Source: Bacteroidales bacterium UBA3696 | GTDB taxonomy: Bacteria; Bacteroidota; Bacteroidia; Bacteroidales; Paludibacteraceae | Assembly (NCBI GenBank): GCA_002372135.1 | Contig: DFIN01000035.1 | Coordinates: forward strand, 1-22,002 | Direction: 5' to 3' | DNA: 22,002 bases | Shown: positions 15,601 through 22,002 of the stretch, piece by piece | How positions within the stretch are numbered: the stretch's first letter is position 1 | Layout: every line of letters starts with the position of its first letter | The notes under the pieces: generated by a model | What the model saw: only the letters and a program-made list of their open reading frames with translations | Told to the model about the DNA's origin: nothing | Databases searched by the model: none | Program-made: the position numbers and the translations under genes

Positions 15601-15835
15601 AAATCAAATGACATAGAAGGCGTTTATTGACGCTTGTTTTGGAAATCTGAAAATCTGGTAAATTTTCTTCCCCCAAGACAAGATAGTGTAATGAATGTCC
15701 TGTGGATATGTATATGCCCACGCCGATAGGCGTGCTATACACATATCAGCGTGGGCATTATTGTTTATTCTTGGGAAACGGTTTACCAGAGCCACAGATT
15801 TAGGAATAAGCGTAGAATAAGGTTCCGCGCTTTTC
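15601..15835 (+). ncRNA. ssrS: Probable 6S RNA (rod-shaped structured RNA)
   Basis: About 235 bases that fold back on themselves as one long imperfect hairpin. Nested pairs: 15630-15635/15808-15813, 15643-15649/15795-15801, 15655-15662/15782-15789, 15672-15678/15769-15775 and 15716-15723/15749-15756, separated by internal loops. A good promoter ends 7 bases before it, and the 3' edge is followed by TTTTCTTATTT. The rod with an interrupted middle and a length near 200 bases is the hallmark of 6S RNA, which binds RNA polymerase holoenzyme. I base the call on shape, not on an alignment; a long leader of the next gene is the main alternative. Short minus-strand ORFs over it are shadows. Confidence 0.55.
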
Positions 15836-15872
15836 TTATTTATGTATGGTTGTGAGGAATCTGCGACCACGA

Positions 15873-15893
15873 ACTACGTTGTTCAAACGTAGT
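15873..15893 (+). terminator. Hairpin before the glycosyltransferase gene
   Basis: ACTACGTT (15873-15880) and AACGTAGT (15886-15893) form a perfect 8-bp stem with a 5-base loop, 21 bases before the GTG start. No T run follows, so it may be a leader structure controlling translation rather than a terminator. Confidence 0.35.
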
Positions 15894-15913
15894 GAGATAA
15901 TAAGAAACACACT

Positions 15914-16873
15914 GTGAATAAATTACATTTGGGCTCTCAAGATAAAAAATGCCGCATTTCTGTTGTATCCCCTGTCTATCGCGGGGAGAAGATGGTTGCT
16001 GAATTAGTGCGGCGCAATATAGAAGCGCTTACCGCCATCACGGATGATTACGAGATCATCCTTGTTAACGATGCCTCGCCGGATAACTCGTGGGCAGCCA
16101 TAGAAGCCGAGTGCAAGAAAAATCCCCGCGTCAAAGGGTTGAATCTCTCCCGCAATTTCGGTCAGCACTATGCCATCACCGCAGGCCTCTCTTATGCCTC
16201 CGGCGAATGGGTTGTGGTCATGGACTGCGACCTGCAAGACCGCCCCGAAGAAATCCCAAACCTCTACGCCAAAGCCCAAGAGGGGTATGATTCCGTACTG
16301 GCGCAACGCATTCAACGTTCGCACGGCTTGTTCAAACGCCTTGGTTCCGAGTGTTTTTACAAAGTATTCTCGTATTTGACCGAAACTCAACAAGACGCCT
16401 CAGTAGCTAATTTCGGCATTTATAACCGCAAAGTCATTGATGCAGTACTTTCCATGGGCGACGCTATGCGCTATTTCCCGACACAGATTCAATGGGTCGG
16501 ATTTCGGAAAGCCTATCTTCCTATTCAGCATGACGAACGTGCCGAAGGCAAATCAACCTATAATATAAGCCGTTTGTTCAAATTAGCTTTCGATACCATT
16601 ATTTCTTTCTCTGACAAACCGATGCGTCTCATGGTACAGATGGGTTTGCTTGTAACTTTGGTCGCTTTCGTCGTTGGGATTGTCTTCATCATTCGCTACT
16701 GTATGGGGCTTATTGAAGTAATGGGATTTGCCAGCTTGATTATTTCCCTTTGGTTGTTGGGCGGAATCATCATTTCACTTATCGGAGTAGTGGGGATCTA
16801 TCTCGGCAAACTCTTTGAGAAAGCCAAAGAGCGCCCGACTTTTATTGTAAATGACAAATGCAATATAGACTGA
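15914..16873 (+). CDS. GtrB/ArnC-like undecaprenyl-phosphate glycosyltransferase (GT2)
   Basis: A 319-residue GT-A family 2 transferase with VVSPVYRGE (17-25), VNDASPD (51-57), the metal-binding DCD (104-106, in VVVMDCDLQDRPEEI) and HDERAEGKSTYN before two C-terminal transmembrane helices (about 239-266 and 270-300). This architecture is that of enzymes that move a sugar from a nucleotide donor to undecaprenyl phosphate at the cytoplasmic membrane face (GtrB, ArnC, DPM1-like). The start is GTG 15914, as no ATG in frame precedes the conserved strand. Its stop overlaps the next start (TGATG). The neighbours suggest the sugar is Fuc4NAc; this is inference. No TAnnTTTG box lies directly upstream, so it may depend on read-through from the 15566-15594 promoter. 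Confidence 0.85.
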   Translation: MNKLHLGSQDKKCRISVVSPVYRGEKMVAELVRRNIEALTAITDDYEIILVNDASPDNSWAAIEAECKKNPRVKGLNLSRNFGQHYAITAGLSYASGEWVVVMDCDLQDRPEEIPNLYAKAQEGYDSVLAQRIQRSHGLFKRLGSECFYKVFSYLTETQQDASVANFGIYNRKVIDAVLSMGDAMRYFPTQIQWVGFRKAYLPIQHDERAEGKSTYNISRLFKLAFDTIISFSDKPMRLMVQMGLLVTLVAFVVGIVFIIRYCMGLIEVMGFASLIISLWLLGGIIISLIGVVGIYLGKLFEKAKERPTFIVNDKCNID

Positions 16874-17571
16874 TGGAGATTCGTTCGTTACCGTGGGATA
16901 GTGATTTCTTCGGCTTGCGTATCGGTCGAGTAGATTTGCAAACCGCCGGGGATGCAATCAAGTTGACGAAGCAGCAAGAAATCGTAAAGCAGCAATTTGA
17001 CTTGCTATACATCTTTGACCCTAATAATGTAGGTTTTTCGGCAGATGGCGCACGGCTCGTGGATGAGAAAATCCTGTATAGCAAGCCATGCGAACCTCGC
17101 AAACAATACGAAGCCGTATCCTTCTATCAAGGTGCAAGTCCATCCGATGACTTGTATCGTTTGGCTTTGGTCAGTGGTGGTTACTCTCGCTTTAAGTTAG
17201 ACGAGCGACTTCCCAAAGGCAGTTATGAAAGGCTATACAACCGTTGGATAGAAAATGCATGTCCTAAAGAAGGAACCAATAAACAGATCCTCCTCTTCAA
17301 AGATGAGCAGAATGTAGTTCGCGGAATGATTACTATTGATTATCAGGGAGAGTTAGGGCACATTGGTTTAGTTGCCGTAGATACAGATGTGCAACACCAA
17401 GGTATTGGCGGCAAAATCATGTCCACCTTGGATGGTTACCTATTCGAACGCGGTATAAAGACACTCGAAGTACCAACGCAAAAAGCCAATACCGACGCCT
17501 GCCGTTGGTATGAAAAAAACGGCTTTACCATACAATCTGTCACTCCCATTTATCATTGGTGGCTTTTATGA
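16873..17571 (+). CDS. WecD/RffC-like dTDP-fucosamine N-acetyltransferase (GNAT)
   Basis: A 232-residue protein. The N-terminal MEIRSLPWDSDFFG matches the 'L-x-W-D-x-x-F-F-G' start of WecD-type enzymes; the middle has GYSRFKLDERLPKGSYERLY and NRWIENA, and the C-terminal GNAT fold has VAVDTDVQHQGIGGKIM (acetyl-CoA loop Q/R-x-x-G-x-G/A variant) and ends YHWWLL like WecD. It acetylates the 4-amino group of dTDP-4-amino-4,6-dideoxygalactose. I chose ATG 16873, which overlaps the GT2 stop; an in-frame ATG at 16858 is possible but adds residues before the conserved start. The RffA gene downstream supports the substrate. Confidence 0.8.
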   Translation: MEIRSLPWDSDFFGLRIGRVDLQTAGDAIKLTKQQEIVKQQFDLLYIFDPNNVGFSADGARLVDEKILYSKPCEPRKQYEAVSFYQGASPSDDLYRLALVSGGYSRFKLDERLPKGSYERLYNRWIENACPKEGTNKQILLFKDEQNVVRGMITIDYQGELGHIGLVAVDTDVQHQGIGGKIMSTLDGYLFERGIKTLEVPTQKANTDACRWYEKNGFTIQSVTPIYHWWLL

Positions 17572-17906
17572 AATCCAAACTTGCTACATATTCTTCTCTC
17601 ATCGGCATCAATCTCTTGTATGCATGTGTGACGCTGTTTACCAAATACGCCTCGCAGCAAGAGTTTATGTCTTTTGCCTACTGCCTCGGCTTGGCGGGTG
17701 CGATAGGTGTCATGGGAGCATATGCGATAGGTTGGCAACAGATATTGAAACGCGTGGAACTAAGTACGGCGTATATGTTCAAAGGCACAAGCCTTGTGTT
17801 TGTGATGCTGCTGGCTTGGATGCTTTTCGGCGAACAGATAACGCTCTATAACCTCCTCGGCTCATGCGTGATCATAGCCGGCATAGCCCTCTACGCAAAA
17901 GAATAG
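17568..17906 (+). CDS. SMR/EamA-type small membrane protein, flippase subunit 1 (ArnE/F-like)
   Basis: A 112-residue protein with four predicted transmembrane helices (about 6-26, 36-56, 63-84, 90-110) of the small multidrug resistance / EmrE-like fold, including AYMFKGTSLVFVMLLAWMLFGEQIT in the third and fourth helices. The start is ATG 17568, overlapping the preceding TGA by ATGA. In lipid-sugar pathways such proteins work as pairs (ArnE/ArnF) to flip undecaprenyl-phosphate-sugar. A second, different SMR-like protein is encoded at 19509, so a heterodimer is likely. A drug-efflux role is less likely in this context. Confidence 0.75.
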   Translation: MKSKLATYSSLIGINLLYACVTLFTKYASQQEFMSFAYCLGLAGAIGVMGAYAIGWQQILKRVELSTAYMFKGTSLVFVMLLAWMLFGEQITLYNLLGSCVIIAGIALYAKE

Positions 17907-17911
17907 CAACC

Positions 17912-17943
17912 CCAAATGGTACATCATAAATGACCAAATGGTA
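17912..17943. repeat. 10-bp direct repeat behind flippase subunit 1
   Basis: CCAAATGGTA occurs at 17912-17921 and again at 17934-17943 (22-base period), right after the stop of the small membrane protein and before the ATPase cassette. Function unknown; could be a replication-slippage product or an edge of the insertion. Confidence 0.5.
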
Positions 17944-17952
17944 AATAAATGT

Positions 17953-17977
17953 GGTCTTTGACATATTGGATTTACCG
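17953..17977 (+). repeat. Site E: left inverted repeat of the ATPase cassette
   Basis: Contains TCTTTGACATATTGGATT and ends TTACCG. TATTGGATTTACCG (17964-17977) is the exact reverse complement of 19445-19458 behind the ATPase gene. The same motif, one base shorter, is site D near the invertase. Confidence 0.7.
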
Positions 17978-18005
17978 TAAAAAGTAAAAAAACAGGCAAA
18001 ATTAT

Positions 18006-18036
18006 TTGCAAGTATCATTTATTTTTACTACCTTTG
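18006..18036 (+). promoter_or_regulatory. Promoter of the second ATPase gene
   Basis: TTG (18006-18008), a 20-base spacer and TACCTTTG (18029-18036). The leader of about 65 bases contains hairpin AGGAAA/TTTCCT (18057-18062/18076-18081) and AAATTTGTAAATT (18095-18107) touching the ATG. Confidence 0.75.
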
Positions 18037-18107
18037 CAGCGAATTTCCCGAAAATAAGGAAATATCATCAAAAAGTTTCCTGTCCTTCGGGTCGAAATTT
18101 GTAAATT

Positions 18108-19412
18108 ATGGCAAGAAAAGAATTATTCAAATCACTCATCGCATTGAGTCAAGCAGAGCTGCCGTTTGAACGGATAGGACGCGAGATAACTCTGCCGGAA
18201 CAGCCGGAACTGATCATAACGGTTCCCGGTGTACGTCGTGCCGGCAAGTCATCGTTGTTGATGTTAGCCGTGAATGAATTATTGGCATTGGGGGTAAAGC
18301 GCGAGCAGATACTCTGGGTGAACTTCGATGATGAGCGTTTGGACGGGATGCCAACGGAGGAATTAGACGAAGTGCTGCAAGCCTACCGGGAGATGTATCC
18401 GGAGACAGACTTGAAAGATGTATATATGTTCTTCGATGAGATACAGAACATTGCCGGTTGGGATCTGTTCGTGCTGCGTGTCTTCAAGTCCTATTGTCCT
18501 CATGTATATGTGACGGGTAGCAACGCCAAGTTGCTGTCGTCCGAGATTTCCACGGCTTTGCGCGGTTGGACGCTTGATTTCGAAATGCTGCCGTTAAGTT
18601 TCCGGGAGTTCTGCCGATTCAAGGGGATAGATGCGCGTAGTCATTTGGAGACTGAAAAGGCAAAGCGTTATGCCGCGATGGAAGAGTACATACATGGCGG
18701 TGGATTTCCCAAAGTGGTATTATCGACTGATAAATCGTTGAAACTACGTTTGCTGCAAGGATATTTCAACACCATGCTTTTCCGAGATTTAGCAGAGCGT
18801 CATAAGATAAAAAACATAGAGGCTTTGCGCTATTTTCTCAAACGAGTGATGCTGAATCTAACGAAGACGACTTCGATCAATGCTATTGTGAATGATATGC
18901 GTTCCAATGGTGTGTCGGTTAGTAAGGATGACTTGTATAACTGGGCAGATTGGGCTGTGGAAGCATATCTATTTGTGCGCTATCCCAAATACAGTCCTTC
19001 GCTGGTAAAAGAGAATCAGTCGCTACGCAAGTACTATGTAATAGACACAGGAATGCGGCAGGCTGTATTATTGCCACAATCGGAAGATAAGGGTAAGTTG
19101 CTGGAAAACATAGTGGCATTGGAACTGTTCCGTCGCCGCGGAGCTGATAGGAAGATGTTCTACTGGCAGGAAGGGCGTGAATGTGATTTCGTCGTACAGC
19201 GCGAGGAGCACGTGGAAGAACTGATACAAGTAACTTGGGATATAGCAGATGAGGATACGCGCAAACGTGAGATAGAAGGAATAAAAGAGGCGGCAAAGGG
19301 AACGAAGTGCGATAAACTCACTATCGTGACGCGCGAACAGAAAGAGACGATAGAGGAAGATGGTGTTAGAATTGATATGGTAGGAATAGAGGAGTGGCTG
19401 CTTAGTTGCTAA
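18108..19412 (+). CDS. AAA ATPase with DUF4143-like C-terminal domain
   Basis: A 434-residue protein of the AAA_14/DUF4143 family. Walker A is GVRRAGKSS (41-49), Walker B is VYMFFDEI (105-112), and VYVTGSNAKLLSSE follows as sensor strand. The C-terminal half has KLLENIVALELFRRRG and the nuclease-fold signature WQEGRECDFVVQ...EELIQVTW, which recalls PD-(D/E)XK with Gln replacing the usual Lys, so catalytic activity is doubtful. The gene has its own promoter and a terminator, and sits between the two flippase-subunit genes of a glycan operon with no functional link, as if inserted. The family is widespread and multi-copy in Bacteroidales; its role is unsettled. Confidence 0.88.
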   Translation: MARKELFKSLIALSQAELPFERIGREITLPEQPELIITVPGVRRAGKSSLLMLAVNELLALGVKREQILWVNFDDERLDGMPTEELDEVLQAYREMYPETDLKDVYMFFDEIQNIAGWDLFVLRVFKSYCPHVYVTGSNAKLLSSEISTALRGWTLDFEMLPLSFREFCRFKGIDARSHLETEKAKRYAAMEEYIHGGGFPKVVLSTDKSLKLRLLQGYFNTMLFRDLAERHKIKNIEALRYFLKRVMLNLTKTTSINAIVNDMRSNGVSVSKDDLYNWADWAVEAYLFVRYPKYSPSLVKENQSLRKYYVIDTGMRQAVLLPQSEDKGKLLENIVALELFRRRGADRKMFYWQEGRECDFVVQREEHVEELIQVTWDIADEDTRKREIEGIKEAAKGTKCDKLTIVTREQKETIEEDGVRIDMVGIEEWLLSC

Positions 19413-19440
19413 AGTAAGTTTCTTTTTAATAGTTATATTA

Positions 19441-19476
19441 ACAGCGGTAAATCCAATAAAGCGGATTTGCCGCTGT
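19441..19476 (+). terminator. Terminator of the second ATPase gene
   Basis: ACAGCGGTAAATCC (19441-19454) pairs with GGATTTGCCGCTGT (19463-19476), 14 bp with one G-U pair, followed by TTTGTTATG. The left arm contains CGGTAAATCCAATA (19445-19458), the exact inverted copy of 17964-17977. No promoter box is visible between here and the next gene, so the second flippase subunit depends on read-through. Confidence 0.75.
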
Positions 19477-19508
19477 TTTGTTATGTGTAAAAATGAAAAA
19501 ATATATAA

Positions 19509-19841
19509 ATGTATAAATGCCTCGTCATCTTATCCGTCTTTGCCGCCGCGTGTGCGCAGATGCTCTTGAAACATGGAGCACGGCAGAACTATGCCGGCTT
19601 CTGGCGTCAATACCTCAATCCGTGGGTTATCGGCGGCTATGCTATCATGGCCGGAAGTCTGGTGCTTAATATCTTCTGCATGAGCCGAGGTGTACAAGTG
19701 AAAGAAGTGAGTGTGATAGAGTCTATGAGCTATCTCTTTGTGCCCTGCTTGGCTTTTCTCCTCTTCCGCGAGAAGATCACTTTGCGCAAAGCCGGAGCGA
19801 TAATAATTATAATCTGTGGAGTAATATTATTTTTCTTGTAA
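19509..19841 (+). CDS. SMR/EamA-type small membrane protein, flippase subunit 2 (ArnE/F-like)
   Basis: A 110-residue protein with four predicted helices (about 2-18, 34-54, 65-85, 91-110). It has LVILSVFAAACAQMLLKHGA at the N-terminus, a strongly EamA/ArnE-like segment, then VKEVSVIESMSYLFVPCLAFLLFREKIT. It differs from the subunit encoded at 17568, matching the asymmetric pairs of lipid-sugar flippases. It is separated from its partner by the ATPase cassette and followed after 2 bases by the polytopic protein gene. Confidence 0.72.
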   Translation: MYKCLVILSVFAAACAQMLLKHGARQNYAGFWRQYLNPWVIGGYAIMAGSLVLNIFCMSRGVQVKEVSVIESMSYLFVPCLAFLLFREKITLRKAGAIIIIICGVILFFL

Positions 19842-19843
19842 AT

Positions 19844-21307
19844 ATGAAGCAAAATTCAAACTTGGTTGAGCAGTCACTATTAGGTCTGTTAGTAATTCTA
19901 AATGCTCTCTTTTTGTACTATTGGTTAGCCTTATTCGCTAATTATTGTATGCATTTCGATGATGTGCATTTCTTGTGGAAAATGCGTGAGTATTCCATTT
20001 TGGAGTATGTAAAAGAAATGTATATAACACGCGGAGGTAATTTTGTAAGTTACGGTCTCAATGGTATAATATTTACTATTTCTAATTGGATAGGTGGATA
20101 TAGAGTTTGGGCAATGATATTTTATGTTTTAGGAATAACTACTACGTGGGGAGCTTTTCGGGATACGCCTTGGATAAATTATAGTGGATGGAAAGGTTGG
20201 CTTGGTATCATCACATTATATAACATATATGTCCTAACAAGCGTTGATTATGCAGTATTTACATGGATATGCGCTATGGAATACTATTTATTCGCTCCTG
20301 TAGTATGTTTGATAATTAGATATTTGAACCAAGAAACCTTAAAATGGTGGCAATGGATATTACTCGTAGTTTGCGCGATATTTATTTCTGGGAATGCCGT
20401 TTCTATATCCACAATCACCTTTGTGATTCTATTCGCATATGGCATGTATATGTGGAATAAGGAAGGATGGGGCATCAAACAGACTTGGGAAAAACCGCAA
20501 ATACGGCGATTAATTGCTATAACTGGTCTGATGTTGATTTGTTTTGCTATAGTATATGTGGCGCCTGGTAACTGGAGCAGAATGGAAGGAGAATTCGATA
20601 TAGAGCAGCCACAAAATTTGAAGGAGTTTATAAAAACTATTATTGTTTGTGCCGGAATGTTTTTATATCTTATGGCATTCTATTTCCCTTATCATTTGAT
20701 AGCAGTAGCCTTAGGCGCATGGGTTGGATTTAAGTATCCTATGCAACTTCCATGTAATCGCAATAAAGCTATAATACTGACAATACTTGTTTTTGTTAGT
20801 TATCTGCTGATTTGTGTTCTTCCATTAGCGTATCTTAGCAACGGATTCCAGATTCAAAGAAACTATATTCAGATAGGATTCTTCTATCTATTAACCTTCT
20901 TTGTGATAGGTTATTTAATAACGAATAATCGAAAAAAAGACTATAGTATATTTTCTCAAACATCTGTTGGTGTGTGTGCGTTGTTTTTGATAGTGATTAT
21001 GTGTTTGAATACTAAGCAAGATCTGCCAGTGGCACGTGCTTATAATCTGGCTCATCAGGAGAGAGAAACATACCTAAAGTCCCTGCAAGAAGCTGGACAA
21101 AAAGAGACGGTTTTAGTGGAGCCATTCCCAAGCACACACACACCGGATGCAAAGTATAATGTATTGAAATGGCTTGGAAAATTTACCACTATGCCTTCTA
21201 TTTATTATGAGTCCGACACAGGAACTGAACCTAATGAGTATGAAAGTCATATTAAGAAGCTTCTAAAATTAGATTTTGATTTTGTGTTAGAAACAGAAAA
21301 CGATTGA
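19844..21307 (+). CDS. Polytopic membrane protein, candidate GT-C glycosyltransferase (DUF6056-like)
   Basis: A 487-residue protein with about ten to twelve hydrophobic helices. The first loop after helix 1 carries HFDDVHF (37-43), an Asp-Asp motif in the position of the acidic catalytic site of GT-C glycosyltransferases, followed by TRGGNFVSYGLNGI. The C-terminal about 100 residues are soluble. It resembles DUF6056/GtrII-like proteins by layout; this is recollection, not alignment. In context it would transfer the flipped lipid-linked sugar to an outer glycan. Base composition is clearly more AT-rich than the flanking rffA and GT2 genes, which suggests exchange of this specificity gene. It is 2 bases after the flippase subunit and 1 base before rffA. 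Confidence 0.7.
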   Translation: MKQNSNLVEQSLLGLLVILNALFLYYWLALFANYCMHFDDVHFLWKMREYSILEYVKEMYITRGGNFVSYGLNGIIFTISNWIGGYRVWAMIFYVLGITTTWGAFRDTPWINYSGWKGWLGIITLYNIYVLTSVDYAVFTWICAMEYYLFAPVVCLIIRYLNQETLKWWQWILLVVCAIFISGNAVSISTITFVILFAYGMYMWNKEGWGIKQTWEKPQIRRLIAITGLMLICFAIVYVAPGNWSRMEGEFDIEQPQNLKEFIKTIIVCAGMFLYLMAFYFPYHLIAVALGAWVGFKYPMQLPCNRNKAIILTILVFVSYLLICVLPLAYLSNGFQIQRNYIQIGFFYLLTFFVIGYLITNNRKKDYSIFSQTSVGVCALFLIVIMCLNTKQDLPVARAYNLAHQERETYLKSLQEAGQKETVLVEPFPSTHTPDAKYNVLKWLGKFTTMPSIYYESDTGTEPNEYESHIKKLLKLDFDFVLETEND

Positions 21308-21308
21308 T

Positions 21309-22002
21309 ATGAATATTCCCTTTAACAAACCGCACCTCACGGGTAAAGAGGCGCACTACATGTATCAGGCCGTTTATAACGGCAAGTTATCCGGAAACGG
21401 AGAGTTTACAAAGAAATGTCAGCAATTCTTCGAAGAACGGCATAACTTCAAGAAATGCCTGCTAACCACATCCGGCACAGACGCGTTGGAGATGTGCGCC
21501 ATGCTGTGCAATCTGAAACCGGGCGATGAGGTGATTGTGCCGAGTTATACGTTTGTCAGTACGGCTCTTGCCTTTCTTCGCGAGGGCGCGAAAGTTGTCT
21601 TTTCGGATTCGATGAAGCGCAATCTGAACTTGGACGCCGAGACGCTGGAAACCCTCATCACACCGCGTACCAAAGTCATTGTACCTGTTCATTATGCCGG
21701 TGTGGCGTGCGATATGGATGCTATTATGGCGGTTGCTCAAAAGCACAATCTGCTCGTTGTTGAAGATGCCGCGCAAGCGATAGATAGCTATTATATTAGT
21801 CGAAAGTCAAAAGTCGAAAGTCAAAAGCCTCTTGGAGGCATTGGTCATCTCGCAGCGTTTTCTTTCCACGAGACGAAGAACATAACCGCCGGAGGCGAGG
21901 GCGGTCTGCTTGTTGTCAACGACGAACGCTTTATTCGCCGGGCGGAAATCATTTGGGAAAAGGGCACCAACCGCGCAGAGTTCTTCCGTGGTGAAGTGAA
22001 TA
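21309..22002 (+). CDS. rffA: dTDP-4-amino-4,6-dideoxygalactose transaminase (partial)
   Basis: Open from ATG 21309 to the window end (231 residues, 3' part missing). It is a PLP-dependent DegT/DnrJ/EryC1 aminotransferase. It tracks E. coli RffA/WecE through PFNKPHLTGKEA, KLSGNGEFTKKC, VIVPSYTFVSTA, VPVHYAGVACDMD, VVEDAAQAI, and SFHETKNITAGGEGG with the PLP lysine K190. The enzyme turns dTDP-4-keto-6-deoxyglucose plus glutamate into dTDP-Fuc4N, the substrate of the acetyltransferase at 16873. Where E. coli has a short YKGRALG loop this protein has about eight extra residues (about 163-173) encoded by a heptanucleotide tandem repeat. The catalytic motifs on both sides remain in frame. Confidence 0.92.
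   Translation, partial: MNIPFNKPHLTGKEAHYMYQAVYNGKLSGNGEFTKKCQQFFEERHNFKKCLLTTSGTDALEMCAMLCNLKPGDEVIVPSYTFVSTALAFLREGAKVVFSDSMKRNLNLDAETLETLITPRTKVIVPVHYAGVACDMDAIMAVAQKHNLLVVEDAAQAIDSYYISRKSKVESQKPLGGIGHLAAFSFHETKNITAGGEGGLLVVNDERFIRRAEIIWEKGTNRAEFFRGEVN
21798..21825 (+). repeat. Heptanucleotide tandem repeat inside rffA
   Basis: Four exact units of AGTCRAA (AGTCGAA, AGTCAAA, AGTCGAA, AGTCAAA), then a partial AG. Equivalent to two copies of a 14-base unit. The repeat encodes S164-R-K-S-K-V-E-S-Q in a loop. A gain or loss of one 7-base unit would shift the frame; a 14-base change would also shift it; 21 bases would not. Confidence 0.9.

Noticed and set aside
15604..15870. Minus-strand 88-codon ORF and an overlapping 153-codon ORF near 15281-15742
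   Set aside because: They cross the structured RNA and rhaA end; composition is not protein-like and the symmetry of the region explains the open frames.

Overview
The window reads as chromosomal DNA of a Bacteroidota member, most likely order Bacteroidales. The support is repeated TAnnTTTG promoter boxes (with TTG about 18-21 bases upstream), absence of Shine-Dalgarno sites, a large Ig-like surface protein with a Bacteroidales-type C-terminal tail, an EF-G2-type elongation factor paralog, an Mpi-type serine invertase, and DUF4143/DUF234 AAA ATPases. I cannot assign a genus; an uncultured gut or rumen lineage is a guess.

Layout. (1) 1-3299, plus strand: 3' end of tyrS, then an EF-G paralog with a degenerate G domain, followed 2 bases later by an outer-membrane beta-barrel gene. 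(2) 3323-5619, minus strand: an AAA ATPase gene followed 2 bases later by a diacylglycerol-kinase-family lipid kinase, with its own promoter and a 3' hairpin. (3) 5705-11188, minus strand: a 1745-residue secreted Ig-like multidomain protein, a previously uncalled 49-codon small ORF just behind it, and a strong terminator. (4) 11189-12095: about 0.9 kb of non-coding DNA that is densely structured, with four related sites in alternating orientation, a foldable three-way junction, a short plus-strand transcription unit, the possible remnant of an ATPase gene, and one good minus-strand promoter box far upstream of the surface gene. (5) 12096-12719, minus: an Mpi-like serine invertase. (6) 12761-15525, plus: rhamnulokinase and L-rhamnose isomerase from a clear promoter. 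(7) about 15601-15835: a rod-shaped structured RNA, probably 6S RNA. (8) 15914-22002, plus: a glycan-decoration operon encoding a GtrB/ArnC-like glycosyltransferase, a WecD/RffC-like N-acetyltransferase, an SMR-type flippase subunit, an AAA ATPase cassette, a second SMR-type subunit, a polytopic membrane protein and a WecE/RffA aminotransferase that runs off the window end.

How it fits together. The last operon is best read as making dTDP-Fuc4NAc (RffA then RffC), loading the sugar on undecaprenyl phosphate (GT2), flipping it (two small SMR-like proteins, as in ArnE/ArnF) and transferring it outside the membrane (polytopic protein). An ATPase gene with its own promoter and terminator, bounded by a 14-bp perfect inverted repeat, sits between the two flippase halves. 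RffA carries an in-frame heptanucleotide tandem repeat that could make it switchable by slippage. The other candidate system is the repeat-rich region between the Mpi-like invertase and the giant surface protein, which could be a DNA-inversion or RNA-structure switch; the sequence alone does not settle which.
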